Shown: in pieces, positions 11,347-22,880 of the stretch | Layout of the letters: each line of letters starts with the position of its first letter | Numbering within the stretch: position 1 is the stretch's first letter | Assembly: GCA_950295325.1 (NCBI GenBank) | Contig: OX485808.1 | Location: forward strand, 4,588,501-4,652,500 | Reading direction: 5' to 3' | DNA from: Polytrichum commune | Taxonomy: Eukaryota > Streptophyta > Polytrichopsida > Polytrichales > Polytrichaceae | DNA: 64,000 bases | Translations under genes and position numbers: made by a program | Notes under the pieces: generated by a model | Databases searched by the model: none | Told to the model about the DNA's origin: nothing | What the model saw: only the letters and a program-made list of their open reading frames with translations

Positions 11347-13574
11347 GTAAGACCAAGAACTCCAATCCAAAATTGATGTTTTGCATTCGACAAAAGATCA
11401 AAATGAACGGACTTGTTTATTTGAGTGTATACACAACGTACAGTATTTAGTGTTACTCATCTAATAGCTTCACTATACATCATCCTAAAGCCTATCTAGA
11501 GATGTTACTCTCTGTCAACGTCCTATCAAAGATCTTGCTGACATTTATTATTGTAGGTGAGATTGATATGGAAATTCCACATTTAGTGGATGTAGTTCAT
11601 CCTTAGTGCAACATTAGAAGTGCAGTGCTTCAAGGGTGGCTTAAACCTAAGCCCTTAACCTGGATCCCATAGGAACTCTGAGGTTAAGCCACCTAAGACC
11701 AGAATAGAACTCGGATAGATGACCTTCCTACTACTATAGTTCACCCAATCATAGTGGGAATCTCTCTGAATTCATGCAGCTTTCTTGAGGTTTGACATTT
11801 ATGACTAAGGGGACCTTGTTTGTAAAGGGTACTTTTTGAGTGTATGATAATGGAAGAATATTGTGTGCGGTGAGTAGCGGTTGGCTCTCCATGTTTGGGG
11901 TTTAAGGTTTAAGTATCAAGAAAATTGTTATTTTGTGCCAAGAGGGGTGTCCAAGGAGGATTTTGAGCTTATATTTAACTTAACTATATTCCACAACTAA
12001 GTCAGGTTTCACACATGAAGGTGATTCAATAGAAATAATCCTAACTTTAGAGAGATATGTTAGTGTTTGGTCGGTAACTTAAGGGTCACTTCACACACAA
12101 GCCATGAGCTGTGACCATGAAATTATGAGAGCCCAAAAGAAAGTGTCCAAAGGCTGTCCCAACACACATCCAGTATTGAGTTGATAAAGCTACCTCCATT
12201 TGTGAACCATGCATCTAACTTATGTCGCAGAGTTACATAACTTGTTTAGGTATGGGTCACATATATCCAAAAATGAATAAATACATAAAATAAAACCACT
12301 TTAAGGTATTTATCATCAAGCACCTTGCGGATTTGGAAGATATCTTATTGATTCCAAAACTAACAGAGTTCAATTCTTGTGTAGAAATTGTTTTCTATCC
12401 CTCATCCCGACCACTATACAGTCTAAACTCATTAGTACGACACCCTCGATATTATTGTTATCCCTCTTTAGTATGACACGTTTGGGAAACGCATAAAATG
12501 TTGTATTATCGAGGTGTTGTCTTCTCGTTCATATGACAAATGACATAAAATTGTCGTGCTATCAAGGGAATACGAAAACATAAGCAATATAGATTGTATG
12601 ACATAATAACTTATAACGACATACAAATGTTCTCAAGAACTCTTGACATAGGAGCTCAAAGATCTATGGTGTTGCCTACCTAGGTTAACAATTGTCAACT
12701 TATCTAAATTCCCTACTAGCTTTTGAAAACTAATAATTGTATTAACATGTTGCAGGTCCTCCAACAATTTACGACTATCTATGCATCCAACTCACTCCAT
12801 ACTTCACAAAAATTGAGACAACGGTATCTTCACCAACACTTTGAAGTGTCATGCAAAATTATGTAAAATATGGCTCCTTCACGGAGTTGTGTAGTTTATG
12901 TACGGATAGTGTTGGCTTTTAGTGCAAAGATTTAGGTTTTCAGAGATTACAAATACAATTTTGGAGATAAGTACTTCACATTGTTGTTCCATTATGTCTA
13001 TGTTGTCAAAGATATCCATGATTTGATCTTCATGTATATGACATTTCGATCATGGAATGTTAGAAGTAAACAATGAATTGTAATTGAAGAATAAGACACA
13101 CAAATCATACCATTGACGAATTCTTTTTACATGAATGATTTGGTGGGTGTGCAAGCTTGTAACCATTACCAATATTGAGTTTTTTTAAACGCTTTCGAAA
13201 CTTGTACATATTCTATGGTCTTTTTTTTAAGAAGTGAATTCTAGACGAATAAGGGAATAAGCTTTGGATTCAAGACATCAAACATAAGAAGTTTGGAGGT
13301 ACATATTTAGAGGGTTTATATTTCTATTTGTGTATTTTATAGGATATTTATATTATGTTTCATAATGAATTGTAATGTATATTATCATTGTATAATTAGG
13401 ATATTATAAACTTTGTGGTTTATGTTGGTTAGTATTTGTCACCTTTTGGGTTTAAAGAAGACTAAGCATGAAAAAATGATATTTATAAGATTGAAAGGAA
13501 TTCAACATTTGTTTGCGTGGGTGCATGTAGGTTCTCTTTCAACATGTGTTTGTGAACACATTAAATTTGCTTCA
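11347..13574. other. Intergenic / 5' flank of the MULE transposase
   Basis: AT-rich with no supportable gene. A short imperfect inverted repeat, GACACCCTCGATATTATTG at about 12439-12457 against ATTATCGAGGTGTTGTC at about 12515-12532, could be part of a transposon end, but no partner was found 3' of the transposase. Confidence 0.4.
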
Positions 13575-16500
13575 ATGGAAGAAGAAATTGAAGATTTACA
13601 AGACGACTACATTTATCCATCAGATTTTGAGGAAGAACTTGATTATGTTGTGCAAGTGGAGGACATCGTTGGAGATTCTTTCAAGAATCACGGGGAGACG
13701 TACTTCAACTTATCGGATTATGAGTCCGAATTTGAAGGCCATGAAGAAATTCATCAAGGATTACATGAAAGTGATGTGGATCATGCAAGTTTTTCATGTA
13801 CCAACATCGACAATTCTAAAGATGAGCATTCTTCTCTTTTTTTGGAGCATATTCTTATTGATACTTTTCCAAAGTATGTGCATTTTACATTTGGGAGTAT
13901 GAAGCTCATGATTGATTGTTTACAAACACAATCAATTCCTACATTTGAGCAAATTCGTCAATCGGATGTTAGTTTTCAACCCCTTCAAAAAAATCATGGA
14001 CGTTATGTTAATGTCAATAATGTTGGTCATACCGTAGAAAGATGGAAAAAACTTCAAGAGAGCGTCAAATTGGTTAATATCAATGACGAAGTATTTTTAT
14101 CGCCCGTGAGACAAGATTCAATAGAACGGCAAATTCCTCTCATTGAGTTGTGGCCTTCCATAGTTCAAAAGTGTCATGTAAATGTTGACGGCAAACATTT
14201 ACCGTTAACTTCCACACTTAATGCGATTCGAAAGAAGTGGACAACGGATATTAGAGTTGGAGGAATTCATAGTTCATGTGTTGAAAAATGTCTTCGTTCT
14301 TGTGCAATTTGTGATAATGTCAAGTTATGGGATGAGGTTCATAATATTCCCCATCACCTTTTAGATGTCACACTTGATCAAATATGCACAAAGTATATGG
14401 TCTTCCGCAAATTGCGAAGAAGTTATAAATGTAAAGATCAAATTGTGAAGTACTATCATTGTCATCGGAGTGGAAACAAGAAACGTCCTCATAGAAAGAC
14501 ATCTTTTATTAGTCAATCTCAAGAAAAAGATGCAAATCAAGATAGGAAGTCTAGGTTGTGTGGTTGTTCTTTTCAATTGAAAACGGTGGAAGCCATTACA
14601 CATGATAATTGTGACCGTGACCTACAATTGGGAGATGTTACAATTTCTGTGCATACGCAACACAAGGGACATGTTCCAGGTTCGGAAGCCGATATCTTTT
14701 TTCTGCCTGTGCATCCATTGGTTATAGCTATGGCGAAGGAAAATTTAAAGAGGATGATTTCCATATCGACGGTGGCTCTTGCTTCCAATCGAGAGGCAAT
14801 TAATATTAAAGGTATTATGACGGAGTTGGAGAGAGTTACATATCGATTTTTCATCATCGTAAAAGAAGTGGCGCAATTGAGACATTCTATGAGATTGAAT
14901 GGTACGTTATACTTTCCATAATATATGTGTCATTTAAAATAAATTAAAATATTAATTACATATTTTGATATGTTGTCATGATAATATGTATAGATGCTTT
15001 GCGAAAGGACGATTGGGATGCCGCTCAACTAGAATGCCGAAGATTACAAGATCAACAAAAGATCATATTCTATCAACCATATTTGCCAAAAGATAAAGAT
15101 CCAAGAAAACGTCCCTTTGTTGTAGTCATACAAGATGAGTGGATGCGAAATATTGGGAGAAGATTTTCACATGGCAATTCGTGGGCTATTGATTCTACTT
15201 TTTGTACCAATCAATATGGTCTTCCTTTATATGCCGCAATTGTCCCAAACCAAGATGGCAAAGAAGTCCCTATATTTTATATATTATGCACTAGTGATGT
15301 GAAACGAGAACAAGGACAAAGTCATGAAGGTATCGCGTTGGAACTAGCTCTTACTGCTGCATTTGCATCTATTGGAGATGTGAGACCTTCTGCTATTCTT
15401 ATTGATAAGCATAAGACGTCTTTAAATGCTATTAATGAAGTTGTTGGCAAGGATATTCATTGTTGGCGTGTAGAGAATGGGAAAAAGATACAAGTTGGTG
15501 GAAATGTGTTACTATGTCATTTCCATGTGATGAAGGCTTGGAGTGAGAATCTTCTTACTCGTGTACCCGCTATCGACAAAGATAATATTTGGAGAGCGTT
15601 GCATTTTTTAATGCATTGTCCACAAGAACAACAATTTGACAACAATCTCAAGAGATTTTACGAAAATTTTCAACATATACCGAATGTGATAGATTACATG
15701 GAGAAAAGATGGGCCGGTGAGAATGTACCTTGGAGAAGACTATGGCCACGATTTGGTCGTTTATTTACCTATGGAGGTATGGATACTACAAATCACATCG
15801 AAAGACATTGGGAATGGATTAAGTATACTTTGCTTCAAGGAAAAGTCAATCGTGCGCTTAGGGATCTCATTGTTACAATTGTGGGTAGCGCGGCGGATGG
15901 AAGTCGAATTGGTGGACCTACTCTTCTTGATCATTTTCAAACTGTGCAACTTATAAGTAAGTAATTTTTTTGTTCAATTCATGCATAATATTATAATTTT
16001 TAATATTTTTGAAAAACTTTCATGATATATATTATTTGTAACAATTTAATTGTATATCTTATGTATTTTGTAATTTATATGTAGGTGATTCGGGAAGGTT
16101 TTCAAGAAGAGGTAATACCAAGGAGCATCGTCGACGTTTAAAAGGAGGAGAACGAATATTGAAAGCTTACGAAGCGAATCCGGATGCAATATTGGAGGTG
16201 GTAGATGCGGATCATATGTTATTTCGGATTACAAGTGAGAGTATTCCTAACATAAAGTATAGTGTTTTTTTGAACACTTATTTTTGTGATTGTCCATCAC
16301 AAAAATCTACTTGCAAACACATATTGGGAGTACAATTGATTGTGAAAGAATATTTTCCTTGTCCACAAGCTGAAGAACTTATAGGGCATGTGGAACGTGT
16401 GGAGAATATGGATCATTTAGATGATATTGTGAATTTGGAATCAATATCTTCAATGGAAATTGATACATTGGAATCGAATATTTCTGGAAATATCGTGGAA

Positions 16501-16881
16501 AAAAATGATTATATGAACGGATTTTTGAATGCTTTGGATGACATTCAAAAATTGGCGGAAAAAGAACGATCTTGTGTTGAACATTATTGTGAAGAAGAAA
16601 TGATGCGCAAGACACATACTATGCGGACGTTTCTTGATTCTTTTTCAGAACCTATAACTTTCGAAAGACCTTCCACTATTGATATTCCCCGGCGTGGATC
16701 TATAGCCAGTATTCAAGAGAATGTGAGACGAACAATGATGGGGCATGGACAAAAACGAAAGACACCGGAATACGAAGTAGGCAATGGATCACGACCAACT
16801 CCAAGACGTAATGCACATGTATTGGTCTCTCATTCAAAGCATAAAAAAACTATATTTCCTAAGGTTTTGAGGGCACATTGA
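13575..16881 (+). CDS. MULE-type transposase, three exons
   Basis: DDE transposase of the Mutator-like superfamily, which cuts and reinserts its element. The start is ATG 13575 (MEEEIEDLQDDY) after an AT-rich leader; an earlier ATG at 13413 is possible. Exon 1 ends 14901 (AATG|GTACGT), exon 2 is 14994-15956 (GTATAG| ... ATAA|GTAAGT), exon 3 is 16085-16881; the joins keep frame (RLN-DALRKDDW and QLI-SDSGRF). The catalytic core lies in exon 2: WAIDSTFCTN (first Asp), SAILIDKHKTS (second Asp), CHFHVMKAW and the TTNHIERHWEW segment (Glu). Exon 3 has the SWIM zinc finger C-x-C...C-x-H in FCDCPSQKSTCKHI and a basic tail. I see no stop or frameshift across about 1000 codons, so this looks recently active or recently captured. 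Terminal inverted repeats were not identified. A domesticated gene is the alternative. Confidence 0.85.
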
Positions 16882-18127
16882 GACAAGTGTAAGGTGAACA
16901 CAAGGGTGGAAGAAAGTGATGGTTATGTGGAGTGCAAGAATTGCGACAACCTTGTGAGTTTGGAATTACGGCCTTCTTTTGAATAATCCGGTGATTAAGG
17001 TATATAGGCCTCTTGCCAAAGTTCTAGAATTATGAATATCTTTTGGATAACCCATTGCTTTGAGGTTTGTGCTTTGTGTTTTGTGCTTTGTGGTTAAGCA
17101 CATATATGTGTTTCATTATTTATATAATTTTTGTCTTACTCCACGCCGGCGAACAATCTTCTAAGATATGTTATCTTTTGTTGCAGATATGTACGACTTC
17201 ATGGAGTTGGCAACCATCTTTTTTTTTTTTGTTCATTTTCACAACTATAATGAGCAACAAGAGCTCATCTTTGATGTACTAGATTTTATGATCTATATAT
17301 TTGCAATTGTCACACTTTTCATTTTATCTTTCAAAATGGCTCTTGCTTGAACTCTTGTGATTTTTTCTAAATGTAGTTCTTCTAAATATTTCCTAAGGTT
17401 GAATAGCTACATCTTTATTGATCCACCATATAGGTGGAAGACTTCCGGGTTGATGATGAAATATGAGTTTTAGCAATATTATTATTGAATAAATAAAAAT
17501 GACCCGCTATTGTCAGTCCTTATTGTTACACATGGGGATTTTGGAAATAATGTATAATGATGTGGTAGTGTCTTAATTTCATTATCGGAGTCGATTTGTC
17601 TTTATGTTTGAAATTTGAGGGGTGTGAATGATTTGGTTTTTAATAAAGCCTTGAGGCATTGTGCCAATCCCAAGTCTAGCAGGAGTGTCATTTTTTGATA
17701 TTCAATGTCTAAATATATTATGATTAGACATGAGTGAAAGTGTGTAAGAAGACATGATTGAAATCAACTTAATCACCCTTTGTTTAGCATTTTTTGGTGG
17801 AATGTTAGGATCATAGTTCAAACTCAATTGCCCATGCAACAATTTTTGGGTTGAGGAATGAGAAATAAAATATTTATCCACCCTAAACAAACTTCTTGGA
17901 ATAATATGCTTGGTATATCTATATTCATCTCAAAATTCATGTTCGCATGGGCTATAGGTTATAAATGTTAGACATTAAACCCTCATAATTCCAATGAAAC
18001 ACAACAAGTCATGCAAATTGAATCATCAATAATGTGGTAATAACCTTGCTTATAGCAAAGAGTAAAGAAATTAAAACGAAAACAATTGGTTCTTCATCAA
18101 ACTAATAAATCAAGAAAGTCATTGACC
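16882..18127. other. 3' flank of the transposase; no gene
   Basis: AT-rich, with a T10+ run near 17220. Short ORFs at 17067-17350 are hydrophobic readings of AT-rich sequence and are not supported. Confidence 0.45.
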
Positions 18128-19400
18128 AATCAAGGGTTAAGAGTCCAATAAACAATGCATTATGGAAATAGAATTCCAATAAAATACTTAGTTACTAAGT
18201 AAAAGTGAAAGTGAAAGTGGACATATATATTGGCTTTTGGACCTTGAAGGTGAGGTGAATGTGAACAACATATGTTTTAAATATGATTTGATTGAGTTTG
18301 AAAAATAACCGATTGAAATTCAAGACTTTAAGAAAATTACCTATCATTTTTCATGTTTAAAACAAATCATGTTTAAAACATGTTGGGACACCTGTAATTG
18401 TTTAAGCCATTTCTGTCGCAAAACACCAAGCTTGCGGTCCAAATGACACATCCAAACGGACCAAACCTGTCATTTGAGAATCATATCATGAAAGAGCAAC
18501 AAATTAGACTCACTCGTTCATCTACCATAAGTAAAGTGAAACTCGAGAACTGTCTAAGAAGTCTCACTTCAACTACAATGAATATTAAGTTGTAGAACGG
18601 GAAGTACTCATACGTCTTAACTTTGTTGTATGAAAATCTATATAAACTACGAATCCAAGAGCAGTAAGTCGTCGTAGGATTATAATATCTTAAAAAATAC
18701 ACCGCCAATGGGAAATACAAACATCACAAAATTGCAAGTGACATGCATTTAAGCTGCTAGGACATACCCACCCTTCCAGAGGAATGATTTCTGTGTAGGG
18801 CTAAGTCAACATTTACCTAATGATCTATTCAATATTGTCTCACAATTCAACCTTTTGGGTCTTGCAACTATCAATTTAATGCAAATTACATTCGAGAAAA
18901 CTGTCTTGATTATTTAGGCTCATGTTCAAGATGATTTTATGCAAAAGATGATTTGTTGTACCTTGTACTTGTCGTAGTTGTGATATATGATTGATATGCC
19001 AAATCTAGGCATATTTTACCTCATTCCAACTCCTGTGTTGTAAATCCGAGCGAATTCAAAAGAATTTTTGGTTCTCTATGGCAAGGAGAAGACTCCGAGG
19101 AAGAAATTCTTTTGATGATTCCAACTTACTCTTGGTCTCAAAAATCGTCTTCGTAATCCTCTCCTAACCCTAAACCAATCAAGGGTTAAGAGTCTAATGA
19201 ACAATGCATTGTAAAATTAGAATTCCAATAAAATGCTTATTTACTAAGTGAAAGTGAAAGTAGACATATATATATATTGACTTTTGGACCTTGAAGGTGA
19301 GGTGAATGTGAGCAACATATGGTTAAAAAATGATTTGATTGAGTTTGAAAAATAACCGGTTGAAATTCAGGACTTTAAGAAAGTTACCTATCATTTTTTC
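18128..19400. repeat. Pair of ~225-bp direct repeats about 1.05 kb apart
   Basis: About 18128-18354 and 19178-19400 are clearly homologous in the same orientation (CAATCAAGGGTTAAGAGTC ... GACCTTGAAGGTGAGGTGAA ... TTGAGTTTGAAAAATAACCG). The intervening 0.8 kb has no ORF of note. Either the ends of a small non-autonomous element or a local duplication; no target duplication could be assigned. Confidence 0.5.
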
Positions 19401-19675
19401 AAGCTTAAAAAAATCTCAAATTAATAAAGAAATCCCGGAAGATGTTAACATGTCCCCGGTTGGAATTGGAAACTATGCTCCAGTGATCGGGGAGATTTTT
19501 GGGCATGACCGGTTGAGATCCTAGTGTTTGCAAGTCCAGCCGTTTACATGTTAACATCTTCCGGTTTTCCTTTATTAAATTGGGGTATGTTATATAGATT
19601 CCTCTAAAATGATCTGTAATTTTCCCGCAGTCTTGAGCTTCAACCGGTTATTTCTCAAACTCAACCGGTTCGTCA
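19325..19675. mobile_element. Head-to-head hAT-type MITE copies
   Basis: 19325-19480 and 19481-19675 are inverted relatives of each other. Both contain AACCGGTT, GTTAACAT and the TTAC..ATCATTTT segment of the 24997-25222 MITE. The terminus CAGTGATCGGGGAGA appears at 19481. The right end is cut off by the GC-rich element at about 19685. Confidence 0.5.
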
Positions 19676-19684
19676 GCTTGACCG

Positions 19685-19950
19685 AGCGGGCAGGCGGGCA
19701 GGGAGGGCGGGCGGGTGGGCAGGTAGGGCGGGCAGGTAGGGCGGGCGGGCGGGCGGGCAGGCAGAAGCGGGGCAGGCCGGGCAGAGGCGGGGGCCCCATT
19801 TTGAGGGGCCCTTAGAGACGAGGGGCGCCCGCCACCTAGGATATTATCAACCGTTGGATGAATGTTTAGAAGTGAACGACTCAGATTGTGGGAGCCGGCC
19901 ACAGGCCCGGCTCCCTAATCTGCGCCTCAGTGACGCGGATCTATGACCGA
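19685..19950. mobile_element. GC-rich repeat element, reverse copy without hairpin
   Basis: A GGGCGGGC-rich tract (19690-19780) is followed by the palindromic GGGGCCCCATTTTGAGGGGCCC and a GGGAGCCGG...CCGGCTCCC stem. It is the reverse complement of 8623-9200 minus the 318-bp hairpin. The ORFs across the tract are Gly/Arg or Pro/Ala composition artefacts. Confidence 0.6.
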
Positions 19951-20103
19951 TAAAATAAGAAAGTAATAGCAATTGCTTAGGAGTAATATATAGCAGGGAA
20001 TATTGATTTCCCCATGACAAACATATTTTCAGGAAAATGTCATTGTTTTTTTTTTAATTCACGAATATGTAGATTGCTAGAAATTTCGAAGCGGTAAAGT
20101 AGG

Positions 20104-20140
20104 TACTCCCTCCGTCCCAAAATGATTGTCTTATTTTTAA
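20104..20140. repeat. Mariner/Stowaway-like terminal sequence
   Basis: TACTCCCTCCGTCCCAAAAT, preceded by the TA dinucleotide, matches the well-known Stowaway/mariner MITE terminus. The complementary end was not found in the next kilobase, so this is an isolated end or a chance remnant. A weaker relative (CAGTCCCTCCATCATAAT) is at about 53094. Confidence 0.4.
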
Positions 20141-21899
20141 ATTTTGGCGAGATTGAGGCCCCACTACTAGGAAAGGGGGTCCATTTGCACACCACAAGGA
20201 CAATAAAATCAACATTTTTTTGCAACCAAGACACATGTCACCTAGATTCCACTTAGGCTGGGACTGAATTCTAATCAGGTTGGGAGTGAATTTTGATCAT
20301 GCCAGAACCATAGTGCCATGACACAAGTTCTAGTTTTGAATGCTAAAATGAGGAGGAATGAGCGGTTACGGCAAACTCTAGACATTGGTAATATGTTTGG
20401 GCCAACTTTTGGATTCAAAAACTCACAAAATATTCACTTGAAGGAAGAAAATTACCATATAATTATAAATGGTCCTCCTAATTTCTATCTTCCTACACGG
20501 GAAAAATTCCACCACCTTATACTTCTCCAAATCTGGCGCATAATGCCTTAAATGATCGGGTTATAGGCACCTCTACTCTAACACTTGCAGGCTTTGTCAT
20601 TATGTCCGTGAACCCCAAATTTTTACTTACTTGTCATTTCCCCACACCCAACTTCGTCCATCATCCATTCGTTTTCATCAATGTCATGTAGGAGCCCTTT
20701 ACTTCATCCATTGGATATGTATGAATTACATCTACGAAGATAAACTTTTGCATCCATGTAAAAGGATTAATAGGGTAAACTATAGTTCATTACATGTCCA
20801 ACATGTTATGGGCGGGTTTCTTTTTTGCGGCTAGAACCATATCTTGGTCACAGACAAAAAAAAAACACTGCTCCTCCATGAATAATAGATTCCCTAGACT
20901 AAACTTTTTTTTTTTTTCAAAGTCTTTTTGAGGACAAAATGTTTTATTACCATATGCGACTTTTGAGCAAAATCATTTGTGCCATTTTGGATGGATTTCT
21001 CATACAAACCACAAGTTTTTATGAAACTCAAGATCATATTATATGGCCCCGAATGCGTTTAGGGGTTAAGTTCTTTCTACAACTAATCATACCATGCATT
21101 CACTTGCATACCAATTCAATAGTGTATGCAAGTGGAGAAACCTAAGGTCAAGGCATCCATAGTCGATCATGTCTGTTTAACCGCTCACCTACAATTTCAA
21201 CATGGATGAGATCTATTAACATTCTTGCAAATGGAGTTAAGGTTTGTGTGGTGGCAACTTCATGTTCACTAAGCAAACCGAAATAGATGGCGGAGTGAGT
21301 ATGAATGTTATTAGTTGCTAACTATAGTTGTTTACCAAAAGTTGCAGTAATGTGAGTGGTTGACATGTGGGTTCCAACTTTGGATGTGTGTATTATTATG
21401 CAAACTCTCTTATTTATTCGGTTGCAGATGCCTCAACCTTACCCTCATAAACATTTTGAAATTGTTCTAGCCAAGCATTAGCATTTAGATAAGTGATTAT
21501 GGGTGAACATATAGATCAACTTTGTTTTACTAACTTTACCGCTTTGAAATTTGTAACAAAATCCAATTTCATGAACGAAAAAAAATTGTGTTGTCCTTAA
21601 AATATGGTTCTCAGGGGAAGAGAAATGATCCCTGCTATTACTCTTCAACTCCCACTACTAGGAAAGGGGGTCCTTTCACACACAAAAAGACACAAAATTA
21701 ACACTTTTCAAGGACCATGATCCTCAACACACGCAAACTCTCTTATTTTATCGGTCATAGGGGCCTCAACCTTAGTGTAGGTCCTCCAAGAATTGACTTA
21801 GGTGCACAAGTACTGCAGTCCTTTTCTCTAGTGATATATATATACCAGGCCCAACAAATGTGAATACAATAATCCATGATTTCATTCCTAACATATATG
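20141..21899. other. Intergenic; repeat relics
   Basis: CCACTACTAGGAAAGGGGGTCC occurs at about 20160 and again at about 21653, marking a shared repeat. The segment 21775-21895 is the reverse complement of the tandem unit at 8158-8580. No gene supported. Confidence 0.4.
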
Positions 21900-22430
21900 G
21901 GGGGCGTTAAAGTACCCCCAACGACCTTATAGGGGAGGCAGATTCGGGCAGGGGCAGCCGCCCGCCCAAATTTTTTAAATTTTTTGGATCCGAACGAAAA
22001 TTGCTACCCGTCTGCCCGTTCGACTCCAGAAAAACCATTGCCCTTGCATTCTTGAAGACCACTTATCCACAAATCCCATATGGAGTGCATTTCACCTTCA
22101 AGGTCCAAAATCCAATTTATATGTTGACTTCCATTGAATAAATAAGCAATTGACTAGATTTCATTTTGAAAATGAAATCGCCAATAAAACATGTAAATAA
22201 CCTGGAAGTCAAAAATATTATAAAACCCTCATTAGCACCGAGGTTATGATTTTTGTGACTTGCCATTGCAGGGGTCTTTGTCATTCTAAAATGGAACTAA
22301 AACTAGTGGTTTAAATTTAGTATGTTAAATATTACAATATTTTAGTTAATACCTTCTACTTTCACAAAGTATTCATATGCATTTAAATTAATTAAGTGTG
22401 ATTAATTCTAGTAAAATGACTTTGCATGAC
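21900..22430. mobile_element. One-armed copy of the foldback element family
   Basis: About 21950-22420 is homologous to the left arm of the 40529-41888 foldback transposon, for example CCACAAATCCCATAT, AAGCAATTGACTAGATTTCA and TTGTCATTCTAAAAT in the same order. The second arm is missing and the outer terminus differs (GGGGGGCGTTAAAGTACCCC). A diverged, possibly immobile relative. Confidence 0.6.
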
Positions 22431-22667
22431 ATGTTCAAACAATAAAATATGAAACCTTGGTTTTTGTCAATAAAATTGCGCACTTAACCGGGATGCGTAC
22501 TTAAACGGGCGTGTACTTAAGCGGGAGATTACTGTAGTCGAATGCCAACAAATCCACATCAAGGCCAAAGCTATTGTCCTCATGATTTTTGGAGCTCATA
22601 TAAATATCTTATTCGTTATCAAAATGTTCATTGAATGGTCATATAGATCCCGCAAATTATGTTGGCT

Positions 22668-22880
22668 ACGGAGCCTAGAATGGTCATCATATTTTGAGCA
22701 TGTCGTCCAATCTCTTTTAACAACACGTCTTTTTGGTCTATGTTCTTGGAGCGACACCTAACTGCATACCACTCAAATATAGGTGTGGATCTAGGAAGGA
22801 CACCAACAAGACGTCCACCGATGAAAAGAGATTGGACTCCGTACTCAAGATCTATGGACCATTCTAGACTCAATAGTCAA
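22668..22880. repeat. Imperfect ~210-bp hairpin repeat
   Basis: The left arm contains GAGCCTAGAATGGTC and GTCCAATCTCTTTT. The right arm carries the complements AAAAGAGATTGGAC and GACCATTCTAGACTC. The loop has the ACACC...AGGTGT motif also seen near 6149, 9621 and 38280, so this is one member of a small dispersed foldback family. Confidence 0.5.
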
